DNA of 64,000 bases, taken from the NCBI GenBank assembly GCA_035236585.1, contig CP141127.1, positions 44,902,001-44,966,000 of the forward strand, given 5' to 3'. Under the pieces are notes generated by a model. The model saw only the letters and a list, made by a program, of their open reading frames with translations. It was not told where the DNA came from and ran no database searches. Position 1 is the first letter of the stretch. Every line of letters starts with the position of its first letter. The translations under genes were made by a program, and so were the position numbers. This document shows, piece by piece, positions 34,973-45,323 of this stretch. Source of the DNA: Warburgia ugandensis. Its lineage: Eukaryota > Streptophyta > Magnoliopsida > Canellales > Canellaceae.

Positions 34973-37520
34973 TGTAATGACTCCAATTTTGTGACATTAA
35001 AATCCCAAGTTAGCAATAAAAAGTTCAGTTTTTGAAGATAAGGGTATTTTGGTCATTTCACTATTCACCTTCACTGACCCAAGAAATTTGGTCCTAAAAA
35101 TGGTACCATTAGGTGTGTCTCAGAAAAAGGAATCCAACATGACCAAAATCACCCAAAACGGAGTTAAAATGAGCAAGTTATGGCACTTTAAAGTTCAGGG
35201 GCAAAAATGTAATTTTTATTAAAAAACGGAATTAGCTTGCAAAACACAGGGGCCCCTTTTGATACGGGCACCCCTCTTCTTCAACCTCTTAGAGGGTTCT
35301 AGAACGACGGTGATTGGAGGAGAAATCACCACCATTCTGGGGGTTTCTCCACCGCCATTCAAGGGCGGTGAGAGCCCCCTCCAGAATCATCTTATAGCAT
35401 TATAAATAGAGCTCTTGGGCACCTCTAATGGCAGCCCAAAAGCTTGAGAAAAACCCGTTTTAAAGAAGCAACCAAGAGGAGAAACGTGGAGAAAAACCTA
35501 GCAAAGAGCCAGGTATGCCCAAAATCCCTCCAAACCCGTCTTCCCATTAGTCCTAGGCTAAGTTTCCCTAAGTTTTTACATGAAAATTCATGCAAAAACG
35601 GGCCCTGGAGAGTCACAAAGGACCCAAGGACAATCCCTGGGCTGCACTGGTTTGACAGGGTTGAACCAGGGCGTCCCGAGGATGCCCCGGTCCCCCAACG
35701 AACAAAACGTGTTCTATGCGTTGAGAGAACCAAATGGCACGTCCGTGGACGCACCCACAAAAGAGAACGTCGGGCGGAAGCCGGGTGCATCTGCAGACGC
35801 GCCTACCGCTGATGTGGGACGCGTTAGCGTCCCAGGCTTCCACCTTGTTTTGTTTGACCCTTTTAAGTACACGTGATACTGAAAAGCTTATAACTTGAGA
35901 TCTAGAGCTCCGATTGAGGCGCCGTGAAAGGTGTTGTGTCCGTGTTGACGATGTGGACACACCCAAACTATAAAATCCATGATCAAGGCTCAATATAAGG
36001 TGGGCACGACCCTTAGAATAGGGTGGTGGCGTGTGGCCACTAGACCTTTGGAAAACTGATGATACCAAGGCCCAATTAGGACCTTAGGACACCCATAGGC
36101 ATGGGGATGAACCCTTAATGCCTAAGTAGTAAGACCAACCACTCTTAAACCTATAAAAAATAGGCCAAACTGACCTTGATTCCCCAAACCATGTTCAGGA
36201 GCGTACGAGGATAAAGGGGTTAGCGCGACCTAGCCAGGTAGGTGCTCTATCGCTACTAGAATTTTAAATAGAGCCATGATTGCTTTGAATGCATGTTTTA
36301 AGTATAAGTTATATGATTTGATAACTTAATCTTATAAACGAATTCAGCGTACATATGATAAATGCTTTATGCATAGATATTTTTGCAAATAATTGCATAT
36401 ATATTATGTATAGATATGTTTTGCAAACAATTGCATACATTGTATGATTTGTGAGCATTGAGTTTTTGAAAGATTGCATGTCCTTGAGGGTTACCAAAAG
36501 ATGTTGGAGTGCCCAAAAGACGCTGGGTAGGCAGTTGTGAGGGACCCAAAGAGGACAGGTTTTGAAAAAAAGAGGTTTTCGCTTGTTTGATCTGATATGA
36601 TTTGGGCTGATAAGCTCATGGGCGCTATGCCAAGAGGTTTGGGTTGGCCTCTAGCCTCTACCACTATTAGGTGGATGGGTACCACGCCCAAAAAGGGCAA
36701 CGTCCTTACGCCGACTGTATGTGGTACAGGGGGCTACCACTGGTGTCACGACACTGGGTCGACGTGTCATAGGCCCTGTTGAGGCTATGACTAAGTGTCC
36801 TCAGGTACCCAGGGACCACACAGCGGTGAGGTCAGGGGCATAGTTGGACCTTATGGTTTAGTGGACATACTTGCATTGCATATGGCATGATATGAGATTG
36901 GTTGACCATACCATACTAGATATCCATGAGTTGGATTCAATGAAGCATCTTATGCATATCATTATGTTATGATATATGTATGATAGTTTCAACTGGGTTT
37001 GTGCGATTCTTTAAGTCGTTAGTATTTCAATTTGACAATGGTTTTTGATATCAATATTGAGCATGAGTGTTCAAACATGCACATGTCTTGAAGGAGCATA
37101 TGATTTTAAATATAGCATGCATTGTAAAACTAGTAGTGATGGACTCCTACTGAGTATAGTATATACTAACCCAATCCACAACATTTTTCAGACACAAAGT
37201 AAACACTTAAGGACAAGGAACGCTTGTGACAGAAGATACCCAGACTAAGTGCAAGTAAGTAAACCCCTATCTTATCTTTCAATGTTACTTGATTGTAGTT
37301 ACTCTCTATAGCTGAAGTTGTGACTAACACTTTCTTGGGAATAATGTTAATTTAAAACTATGCCATGGCTAGATAATTTGAAAATGTGTTTTGACACTCG
37401 GGGTTTTTATGAAAGATTGTTTTCCAAAAAGAAAAAGATTTTCCTGCATTTCATATTTATAAAGCAAGAGATCTCACCTTTTTATCAAATTTGCATCATA
37501 TAAAAACCCGGGTCATCATA
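34973..37520 (+). repeat. 5' LTR of Tekay-type element
   Basis: 2,548 bp, starting TGTAATGACTCC and ending GGTCATCATA, so TG...TA rather than the usual TG...CA. It contains a TATA box at 35,401 and GCGTC-rich sequence at 35,738-35,830 with an exact 7-bp stem (GGGACGC GTTA GCGTCCC). AT-rich local duplications occur near 36,370-36,440. Open frames inside (35,425-36,068) are not conserved in the 3' LTR. Confidence 0.92.
35401..35410 (+). promoter_or_regulatory. TATA box, Tekay 5' LTR
   Basis: TATAAATAGA, 428 bp into the LTR and identical in the 3' LTR at 42,491-42,500. It probably sets a transcription start about 30 bp downstream. Confidence 0.7.
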
Positions 37521-37522
37521 GT

Positions 37523-37534
37523 TGGTATCAGAGC
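37523..37534 (+). other. Primer-binding site (initiator methionine tRNA)
   Basis: TGGTATCAGAGC, two bases after the LTR. It is complementary to the 3' end of plant initiator tRNA-Met, the usual primer of Ty3/gypsy chromoviruses. Confidence 0.9.
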
Positions 37535-37660
37535 GCGGTTTGACGTTACTCACAGCCCAGTTATGAGGAGAATAACTTATAATCAAGTTTCATCCATGAA
37601 AGAGTATGGGGTAATAGGATAACATATACTAAGGTCTGGTAAACTACCTTGTTATTACAG

Positions 37661-38653
37661 ATGCCTAAAAAGAAAGGAAGCAATGCTCTAAGACCTGAAG
37701 CCCCACCAGTGGACTCCACTGGGTCGGGCAATGGGATGGCTGAATTATTCCAGCAATTTCTACAACATATGGAACAATACATGAGTAGTCAAAGCCAAAC
37801 TCCTACCACCTGAGATCCTTCCCCTGATAAAGCAATAGATAGGATTGAGGTTTAGTTAGAAAGGTTTCAAAAGTTAGCTCCCTCATTCACAGGAGAAGAT
37901 GAAGCATCTACAGCTGAAAAATGGTTAATTGATATTGAAAAGATATTTAAAGCCATGAACATAGCTGAAGAAAGAAAAGTACCCATGGCCACATTTGTGT
38001 TTAGGGGAGAAGCTACCTTTTGGTGGGAAATAGCAGAAAGGACTTATTTTGACCAGCGAGAAACAATAGGATGGGAAGAGTTTAAAAAGGTCTTTAATGA
38101 CAAATATTATCCTAAGCACATAAGAAAACAGAAGGAAAAAGAATTTATGGACTTAGAACAAGGAAATATGACTGTCCAACAGTATGAAAATAGATTCATC
38201 AGCCTTCGAAGATTTGCACCACGTGCTTGTGCTGATGAGGAAGATGCGGCAGAAAGATTTGTAGATGGGCTCAACCCAGGACTCAGGAGCAGAGTTCTAG
38301 GTTTTCAACCTTCCATAGTAGCCACAGCCGTAGAGATGGTCTCCATATATGAAAAAGATTATCAAAGGAACCAGGCAATAAAGGAAACTAAGAACATCAA
38401 CACCTTGAGAAATAAAGGAAAGAGACCATTTCAGTCATCTGGACCCAGGCCACCTTTCAAGAAGCCGTTTGAAAACAAAGGAAGAAGACCAGACTGGAAG
38501 GCATGCCCTAGGTGTAACAGAAATCATTCAGGCAAACCATGTCCCACTTTCCAAAAAGGAAAGTACAAGAGCGTAAAGAAGATCAAGTTCCAAAAAGCGA
38601 AGGACGGGTCTTTGCCGTCACTTCCAGTCAAGCCCAGGCTTCAAATGGAGTAG
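37661..38653 (+). pseudogene. gag: gag of Tekay-type element
   Basis: Encodes the capsid/nucleocapsid protein that packages the element RNA. The frame starts ATG at 37,661 (MPKKKGSNALRPEA), has stops at 37,811 (TGA) and 37,853 (TAG), then is open from 37,955. The retrotransposon Gag core is clear (FWWEIAERTYF, GWEEFKKVFNDKYYP, EKEFMDLEQGNMTVQQYE, RFVDGLNPGLRSRVL). A zinc knuckle CPRCNRNHSGKPC lies near 38,500-38,545, of the Cys-X2-Cys-X3-His-X4-Cys form seen in some plant lineages. A one-base loss just after the knuckle (38,540-38,590) moves the continuing protein one frame, and gag then ends at 38,653. Confidence 0.88.
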
Positions 38654-39110
38654 TTGAAGGTATTCTTTCTATTTATGATATACCTGCTAAAGTTCTATTC
38701 GATACAGGCTCCACTCATTCTTTCATATCCAGGGAGTTTGCATCATCCTTGGACATTATACCACAGGACCTAGACTTCACTCTAGAAGTCATGACTCCTG
38801 TAGGCCAGGCACTTCCCACCTATTCTTATCTCCAGGATGTCCCCATTCTGATCAACGACCATTTGCTACATGCCAATCTTATTCACTTAGATATGAATGA
38901 CTTCGACATCATCCTAGGTATGGACTAGCTAGCCTTTCATCAAGCCTTTGTTGATTGCCGCCAGAAACGTGTCACTTTTACCCTACCTAATGGAGACACT
39001 CTCACCCTCCAAGGAAGAAAGGATTATTCTAGAGTGTGTGTTATTTCTGCCATAAAAGCACTTAAGCACATAGCTCAGGGATGCCCCTTCTTCTTAGCCA
39101 ACATTGAATC
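38560..39110 (+). pseudogene. pro: Aspartic protease of Tekay-type element
   Basis: Cleaves the Gag-Pol polyprotein. The active-site stretch VLFDTGSTHSFIS has its Asp codon at 38,701. The later flap/helix block reads DMNDFDIILGMD. A single TAG at 38,926 replaces the Trp that normally follows (GMDWL), after which the frame stays open. The start cannot be given because the domain is normally fused to Gag, and a frameshift separates them here. Confidence 0.88.
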
Positions 39111-39900
39111 TGTCGAGAGTCCCCAACCAAAGCTAGAGTATGTCAAGATAGTCCGAGAATTTCCTGACGTATTCCCTGAGGACTTACCAGGTCTACCTCC
39201 ACCAAGGGAAATTGAGTTTATCATTGACCTTATACCCGGTACTTCCCCCATTTCCAAAGCTCCTTACCGAATGGCTCCTACAGAACTAAAAGAACTGAAG
39301 ACCCAGTTACAGGAACTACTTGACAAAGGGTTCATACGACCTAGCGTATCTCCATGGGGAGCTCCAGTCCTTTTCGTTAAGAAAAATGATGGCTCCATGA
39401 GATTGTGTGTAGACTATCGGATGCTAAATAGGATCACCATTAAGAATAAGTACCCCCTTCCCCGAATTGATGATCTTTTCGATCAACTTCAGTCAGCCAG
39501 AGTCTTCTCTAAGATTGATCTACGATTCGGATACCATCAACTTCGAGTTAGAGAAGAAGATATTCCCAAGATAGCCTTCAGGACTCGATACGGCCATTAT
39601 GAATTCAGAGTAATGTCCTTTGGTTTAACTAATGCTCCAGCCGCATTTATGGACCTCATGAATAGGGTGTTCAAGGAGTACTTAGATAAATTCATCATAA
39701 TGTTTGTGGATGATATCTTGATATATTCAGAAACTCCTGAAGACCATAAGGAACATCTAAGGATAACATTAAGCACCCTACGAGCACACAAGTTATATGA
39801 AAATTCAATAAGTGTGAGTTTTGGCTGGAAAGGGTTAATTTCTTAGGATACATTATTTCTCAAGATGGCATAGCAATTGACCCCGCTAAGGTTGAATCAG
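39111..39900 (+). pseudogene. Reverse transcriptase of Tekay-type element
   Basis: Copies element RNA into DNA. Seen in order: [73 protein letters not shown] and [15 protein letters not shown]. The catalytic box is FVDDILIYS with the Asp pair at 39,709-39,714. A one-base loss near 39,800 (after HKLY) shifts the frame. The continuing text (EFWLE, NFLGYI) is in the third plus-strand frame, so the open part stops at 39,846. Confidence 0.92.
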
Positions 39901-40589
39901 TACAGAAATGGGAAAGACCTAAGACAGTCACAGAAATAAGAAGCTTCTTAGGACTTGCCGGATATTACAGGAGATTCATCGAGGGCTTTTCACAAATTGC
40001 TTTACCTCTAACTAAGCTGACCAGGAAAGCCACAAGATTTGAATGGATTGATAAATGTGAGGAAAGCTTCCAGGAACTAAAGAGAAGTTTAACTACAGCA
40101 CCTATCCTTACCTTACCTTCAGGAAGTGGCGGATTTGAGATATACGGCGATGCCTCGTAACAAGGACTAGGCTGCGTACTTATGCAACATGGGAAGGTAA
40201 TTGCTTATGCTTCTCGGCAACTCAAGAAGCATGAAGTCAATTACTAAACCCATGACTTGGAATTAGCAGCCATAGTCTTTGCCTTGCGAATCTGGAGACA
40301 TTATTTATATGGGGAAAAGTTTGAAGTTTTTACAGACCACAAGAGTCTTAAATATATCTTTTCCCAACAAGACTTAAATATGCAACAAAGAAGATGGATG
40401 GAATACTTAAAAGACTATGAATTGTCCATTCATTACCACCCTGGAAAGGCTAATGTGGTAGCTGATGCATTAAGTAGAAAAACTCAAGGGATGTGTGCAA
40501 GTTTATTAACTAAGAGATGGAAGCTATTACAAGAAGTAATCACATGGAAACCAGATATAAGTAAGCACAAGATCGTTATGGCAGGTTAA
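39901..40589 (+). pseudogene. RNase H of Tekay-type element
   Basis: Degrades the RNA strand of the hybrid. Connection motifs (EIRSFLGLAGYYRRFIEGF with minor change) lead into the RNase H core with YGDAS at about 40,143-40,157, [32 protein letters not shown], and the end motif [15 protein letters not shown]. Stops lie at 40,158 (TAA), 40,245 (TAA) and 40,587 (TAA). The reading frame is otherwise kept from the frameshift in reverse transcriptase to the end of integrase. Confidence 0.9.
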
Positions 40590-41855
40590 ACAATAAAGTC
40601 AGCTGTTAATGAAAATGTTAAGCAAGAACAGAAGGGAGATCCAGATATACAAGCTTTCATAGGAAAACCAGGGTTTACTAAAAGGGAAGATGGTAGCGTT
40701 TACATGCAAGGAAGATTAGTGGTACCGGCAAATAAAGAGTTAAAACAAGAAATCTTAAAAGAGGCTCATCAGTCTAAGTATACTATACACCCTGGAGGAA
40801 CTAAGATTTACCGAGACTTAAGGAGAGAATATTGGTGGGATGGTATGAAAAGAGACATAGGGGAATTTGTGGCAAAGTGTCTAACATGTCAACAAGTAAA
40901 GGCTGAACATCAAAGACCTGCGGGATTGTTACAACCCCTTGAGTTATGCGAATGGAAATGGGACCATATTACCATGGACTTCATCATAGGGTTTCCCAGG
41001 ACCTCCAAGGGTCATGACATGATCTGGGTAATTGTTGATAGATTGACTAAGACATCCCATTTCCTTCCTATACACCATACCCAATCCACTGACAGCCTAT
41101 CTCAGCTATACATCAAAGAGATAGTAAGTTTACATGGCATACCCCTTAGTATCACTTCAGATAGGGATAGCCGCTTCACTTAACAACTCTGGAAGTCCGT
41201 CCAAAAGTCCTTAGGATCTTCCTTGAACTATAGCACAGCCTTCCATCCACAGACCGATGGACAGTTAGAGTGCACTATCCAGATAGTCGAAGATATGTTG
41301 TGAACTTGTGCCCTCTATTGGAAGTACAGCTGGGATGAAAACCTACTGCTAGTAGAGTTCGCGTACAACAACAGCTTTCAGTCGAGCATTGGCATGGCTC
41401 CGTACGAGGCTCTCTATGGGAGACCTTGTTGATCACCCACCAGTTGGAGTGAAGTTGGAGAGTCCAGGGTGCTCCAGTCCGAGCTGGTGGAGCAATGCGC
41501 CGAGAAGGTCAAACTCATAAGAAGACGCCTCCTCACAGCTCAAAGCCGCCAAAAGAGCTATGCTGATTGAAAGAGGAGACCATTAGAATTCGACATAGGA
41601 GAGCACATTTTCCTGAAGATATCTCCCACTAAAGGAGTTATGCGGTTCGGTATCAAAGGCAAGCTTAGCCCGCGTTATATAGGACCTTTTGAAATCCTAG
41701 AGAAAGTGGGAAAAGTGGCCTACAGGATCGCACTACCCCCTCAGATATCTGAAGTGCATAACGTATTCCATGTATCTATGCTAAGGAGGTACGTCCCTAA
41801 CCCTGCTCATGTCATCAACCAAGTACCCGTAGAGTTGACGGAGGATCTCAAGCTA
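40590..41855 (+). pseudogene. Integrase of Tekay-type element
   Basis: Inserts the DNA copy into the genome. The zinc-binding HHCC part is intact ([13 protein letters not shown], then [16 protein letters not shown]). The catalytic core has [13 protein letters not shown], then TSDRDSRFT, then AFHPQTDGQLE, which are the D, D and E positions. The C-terminal GPFEILEKVG and EVHNVFHVSMLRRYVPNP follow. Stops lie at 41,181 (TAA), 41,301, 41,430 and 41,568 (all TGA). The three TGAs sit where related elements have Arg, which fits CGA to TGA change at methylated CpG. Confidence 0.92.
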
Positions 41856-42011
41856 GAGACGAGACCAGTTGAGATCCGGGATCGTAAGAGTAAGAAGCTG
41901 CAAAACAAGGACATAGACTTAGTCAAAGTTTTGTGGAGAAATGCGCACATGGAAGAAGAGACTTGGGAACTAGAGTCAGAAATGCAAGAAAAGTACCCTG
42001 AGATCTTTTGA
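41856..42011 (+). pseudogene. Chromodomain at the end of Tekay integrase
   Basis: The last 50 residues (PVEIRDRKSKKLQNKDIDLV, then WRNAHMEEETWELESEMQEK) have the form of the integrase chromodomain of chromoviruses, which steers insertion towards modified histones. It is open up to the stop at 42,009. This identifies the lineage as a chromovirus, most like Tekay/Del. It is the tail of the integrase reading frame, not a separate gene. Confidence 0.85.
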
Positions 42012-42050
42012 CTGTATATATTGTAGAATTTTGGGGGCGAAATTCCCCTA

Positions 42051-42062
42051 AGGGGGTAAGAA
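42051..42062 (+). other. Polypurine tract of Tekay-type element
   Basis: AGGGGGTAAGAA, directly before the 3' LTR. It primes plus-strand synthesis. Confidence 0.85.
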
Positions 42063-44549
42063 TGTAATGACTCCAACTTTGTAACATTAAAATCCCAAGT
42101 TAGCAATGAAAAGTTTAGTTTTTGAAGATAAGGGTATTTTGGTCATTTCACTATTCACCCTAACTGAACCCAGCAATTTGGTCCTAAAAATGGTGCCATT
42201 AGGTGCGTCTCAGAAAAAGGAATCCAACAAGACCAAAATCACCCAAAACGGAGTTAAAATGAGCAAGTTATGGCCCTTTGAAGTTCAGGGGCAAAAATAT
42301 AATTTTCATTAAAAAACGGATTTGGCCTGCAAAATACAGGGGCCCGTTTTGATATGGGTACCCCTCTTCTTCAACCTCTTAGAGGGTTCTAGAATGGCGG
42401 TGATTGGAGGAGAAATCACCACCATTCTGGAGGTTTCTCCATCGCCATTCAAGGGCGGTGAGAGCCCCCTCCAGAACCATCTTATACCTCTATAAATAGA
42501 GTTCTTGGGCGCCTCTAATGGCAGCCCAAAAGCTTTAGAAAAACCCATTTTGGAGAAGCAACCAAGAGGAGAAACGTGGAGAAAATCCTAGCAACGAGCC
42601 AGGTATGCCCAAAATCCCTCCAAACCCGTCTTCCCATTAGTCCTAGGCTAAGTTTCCCTTAGTTTTTGCATGAAAATTCACGCAAAACAGGCCCTGGAGA
42701 GTCACAAAGAACCCAAGGATGATCCCTGGGCCGCACTGGTTCGACAGGGTTGAACCAGGGCGTCCCGAGGATGCCTTGGTCCCCCAACGAACAAAATGCA
42801 TTCTATGCGTTGAGAGAACCAGACGGGCGCGTCCGTGGATGCGCCCGCAAAAGAGAATGTCAGGCGGAAGTTGGGTGCGTCTACATACGCACCTGCCGCT
42901 GACGCAGTTAGCGTCCTAGGCTTACACCTTGCTTTGTTTGACCCTTTTATGTACACGTGATACTAAAAAGCTTATAACTTGAGATCTAGAGCTCCGATTG
43001 AGGTGCCGTGAAAGGCATTATGTCCGTGTCGACAACGGGGACACACCCAAACTATAAAAATCACTGATCAAGGCCCAATACCAGGTGGTCAAGACCCTTA
43101 GAATAGGATGGTGGTGCATGGCCACTAGACCTTTGGAAAACTGATGATACCAAGGCCCAATTAGGACCTTAGGACACCCATAGGCATGGGGATGAACCCT
43201 TAGGAGCGTACGAGGACAAAGGGGTTAGCGCCACCTAGCCAGGTAGGTGCTCTATCGCTACTAGACTTTTAAATAGGGCCATGATTGTTTTGAATGCATG
43301 ATTTAAGTATAAGTTATATGATTTGTTTAGCATAACTTAATCTTATAAACGAATTCAGTGTACATATGATAAATGCTTTATGCATAGATATGTTTTGCAA
43401 AAAATTGCATATACATTATGTATAGATATGTTTTGCAAACAATTGCATACATTGTATGATTTGTGAGCACTGAGTTTATGAAAGATTGCATGTCCTTGAG
43501 GGTTACCAAAAGACGCTGGGGTGCCCAAAAGACGCTAGGTAGGCAATTGTGAGGGCCAGGCAGTTGTGAGGGACCCAACGAGGACAGGCTTTGAAAAAAA
43601 GAGCTTTTTGCTTGTTTGATCTGATATGATTTGGGCTGATAAGCTCGTGGGTGCTATGCCGAGAGGTTTGGGTTGGCCTCCAGCCTCTACCACTATTAGG
43701 TGGATGGGTACCACGCCCAAAAATGGCAACGTCCCTACGTCGACTGGATGTGGTACTAGGGGCTACCACTGGTGTCACGGCACTAGGTCGATGTGTCGTA
43801 GGCCCCGTTGAGGCTATGACCAAGCGCCCTTAGGTACCCAGGGACCACACGGCGGGGAGGTCGTGGGCATAGTTGGACCCTATGGTTTAATGGACTTATT
43901 TGCATTGCATATGGGATGATATGAGGTTGGTCGACCATACCATACTAGATATCCATGAGTTGGATTCAATGAAGCATCTTATGCATATCATTATGTTATG
44001 ATATATATATGATACTTTCGACTTGGTTTGTGCGATTCTTTAGGTCGTTAGCTTTTCAATTTGACAGTGGTTTTTGATATCAATATTGAGCATGAGTGTT
44101 CAAACATGCACATGTCTTGAAAGAGCATATGATTTTATATATAACATGCATTGTAAAACTAGTAGTGATGGACTCCTACTGAGTATAGTATCTACTCACC
44201 CAATCCACAACATTTTTCAGACACAAAGTAAACACTTAAGGACAAGGAACGCTTGTGATAGAAGACACCCAGACTAAGTGCAAGTAAGTAAACCCCTATC
44301 TTATCTTTCAATGTTACTTGATTGTAGTTACTCTCTATAGCTGAGGCTGTGACTAACACTTTCCTGGGAATAATGTTAATTTAAAACTATGCCATGGCTA
44401 GATAATTTGAAAATGTGTTTTGCCACTCAGGGTTTTGATGAGAGATTGTTTTCCAAAAAGAAAAGGATTTTCATGCATTTCATATTTATAAAACAAGAGA
44501 TCTCGCCTTTTTATCAAATTTGCATCATATAAAAACCCAGGTCATCATA
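42063..44549 (+). repeat. 3' LTR of Tekay-type element
   Basis: 2,487 bp, collinear with the 5' LTR. It lacks an 80-bp segment (36,118-36,197 of the 5' LTR; junction at 43,202) and has a 17-bp tandem duplication at 43,542-43,575 (GGCAATTGTGAGGGCCA unit) absent from the 5' LTR. TATA box at 42,491. Confidence 0.92.
42491..42500 (+). promoter_or_regulatory. TATA box, Tekay 3' LTR
   Basis: TATAAATAGA. In an intact element it would lie in the downstream LTR and could drive read-out into the flank. Confidence 0.65.
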
Positions 44550-44554
44550 GCAAG
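44550..44554 (+). other. Target-site duplication of Tekay element (right copy)
   Basis: GCAAG, pairing with GCAGG at 34,968. Confidence 0.65.
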
Positions 44555-45299
44555 TGATAGCCCTATAGGTCTCTTCTTATTGATTTTAATTTGATTTGAC
44601 GGTTAGGGTAGTGAGCTTGAGGTGATTATCCTAAGTGGGCCACGGAGTGGTGATGAAATGCACCTTTGATCTTATGGGGGTAGGGTGCCCTTACTAATTA
44701 ATTTCGCACTCCATGGTAGTTCGATCAGTATATATCACCTTAAAGCATTAATCGTGTCCTAAGATGCAAATAAAGGCGATAAACTAATGCAAAACCTAAA
44801 AATGCAACAATTATAAGAGGATGCTGTCTATATGATTTATACTACTAAACAATGCAAATTTACTCTAAATGCAAACCCTAATCTAAGAATTTAAATGAGT
44901 GAGGAAACTTACAGTGAGGTTCCAGATGAAGATCAAGTGTGGGCCACCTTATCCTACACTAGCCCTGTATTGTTATAACCCTTTAAAATGAAAATTGAAA
45001 TTGAAATTTACAAGGATCCTCAATACAAGCTTCACTTGAAAGGAAATTTGTTTTTCCTAATCCAGGAAAGCAAGGAAATTTCCATGTTGATGAAGATTTT
45101 CTTGCCAATTTTCCCCACTTTCTTGTTTCCTTGAAAAGAAAATTTAGAAATAAGTACCAATTTCAGAAAATTAGGTGGTTATGCATAAAAAAATAATTCA
45201 AAAATATACCTAAAATGCAATTCCTAATATTTTTTAATTTTTTACGAATTTTTGGATTTTTTTAATTTTTAATTAAATTTCGTAAAACTCCTTTGCAAG
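44555..45299 (-). other. Leader of Athila-like copy 2, part next to primer site
   Basis: Non-coding, collinear with 61,640-62,165. It includes the phrases TAGGTCTCTTCTTATTGATTTTAAT and ATATATCACCTTAAAG. It joins to 34,972 when the Tekay insertion is removed. Confidence 0.6.
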
Positions 45300-45317
45300 T
45301 CCCCGGAAACGGCGCTA
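45300..45317 (-). other. Decayed primer-binding site (aspartate tRNA), Athila-like copy 2
   Basis: The minus strand reads TAGCGCCGTTTCCGGGGA just after the LTR end. Athila elements use TGGCGCCGTTGCCGGGGA, complementary to tRNA-Asp, so two positions have changed. It fixes the minus orientation and the identity of the right LTR as the 5' LTR. Confidence 0.75.
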
Positions 45318-45323
45318 AAAACT

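Larger units (their letters stand above)
34973..44549 (+). mobile_element. Tekay/Del-type Ty3/gypsy chromovirus, nearly complete, inactive
   Basis: A 9.58-kb element with both LTRs, primer site, gag, protease, reverse transcriptase, RNase H, integrase, chromodomain and polypurine tract in the standard gypsy order. It is inactivated by at least two frameshifts and about ten premature stops. It is inserted in the leader of the Athila-like copy 2 and is the youngest complete element in the window. Over the first 290 bp of the two LTRs I count roughly 20 differences by eye. The C-terminal chromodomain and the long LTRs point to the Tekay (Del) lineage. Confidence 0.9.

Noticed and set aside
35425..36068. 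Open frames of 98-151 codons on both strands in the Tekay 5' LTR
   Set aside because: The 3' LTR does not keep these frames, and the region is GC-richer LTR sequence.
38540..38600. Programmed -1 frameshift between gag and protease
   Set aside because: No proper slippery heptamer is in frame. A simple one-base loss in an A-run explains the change, as does the second one-base loss in reverse transcriptase.
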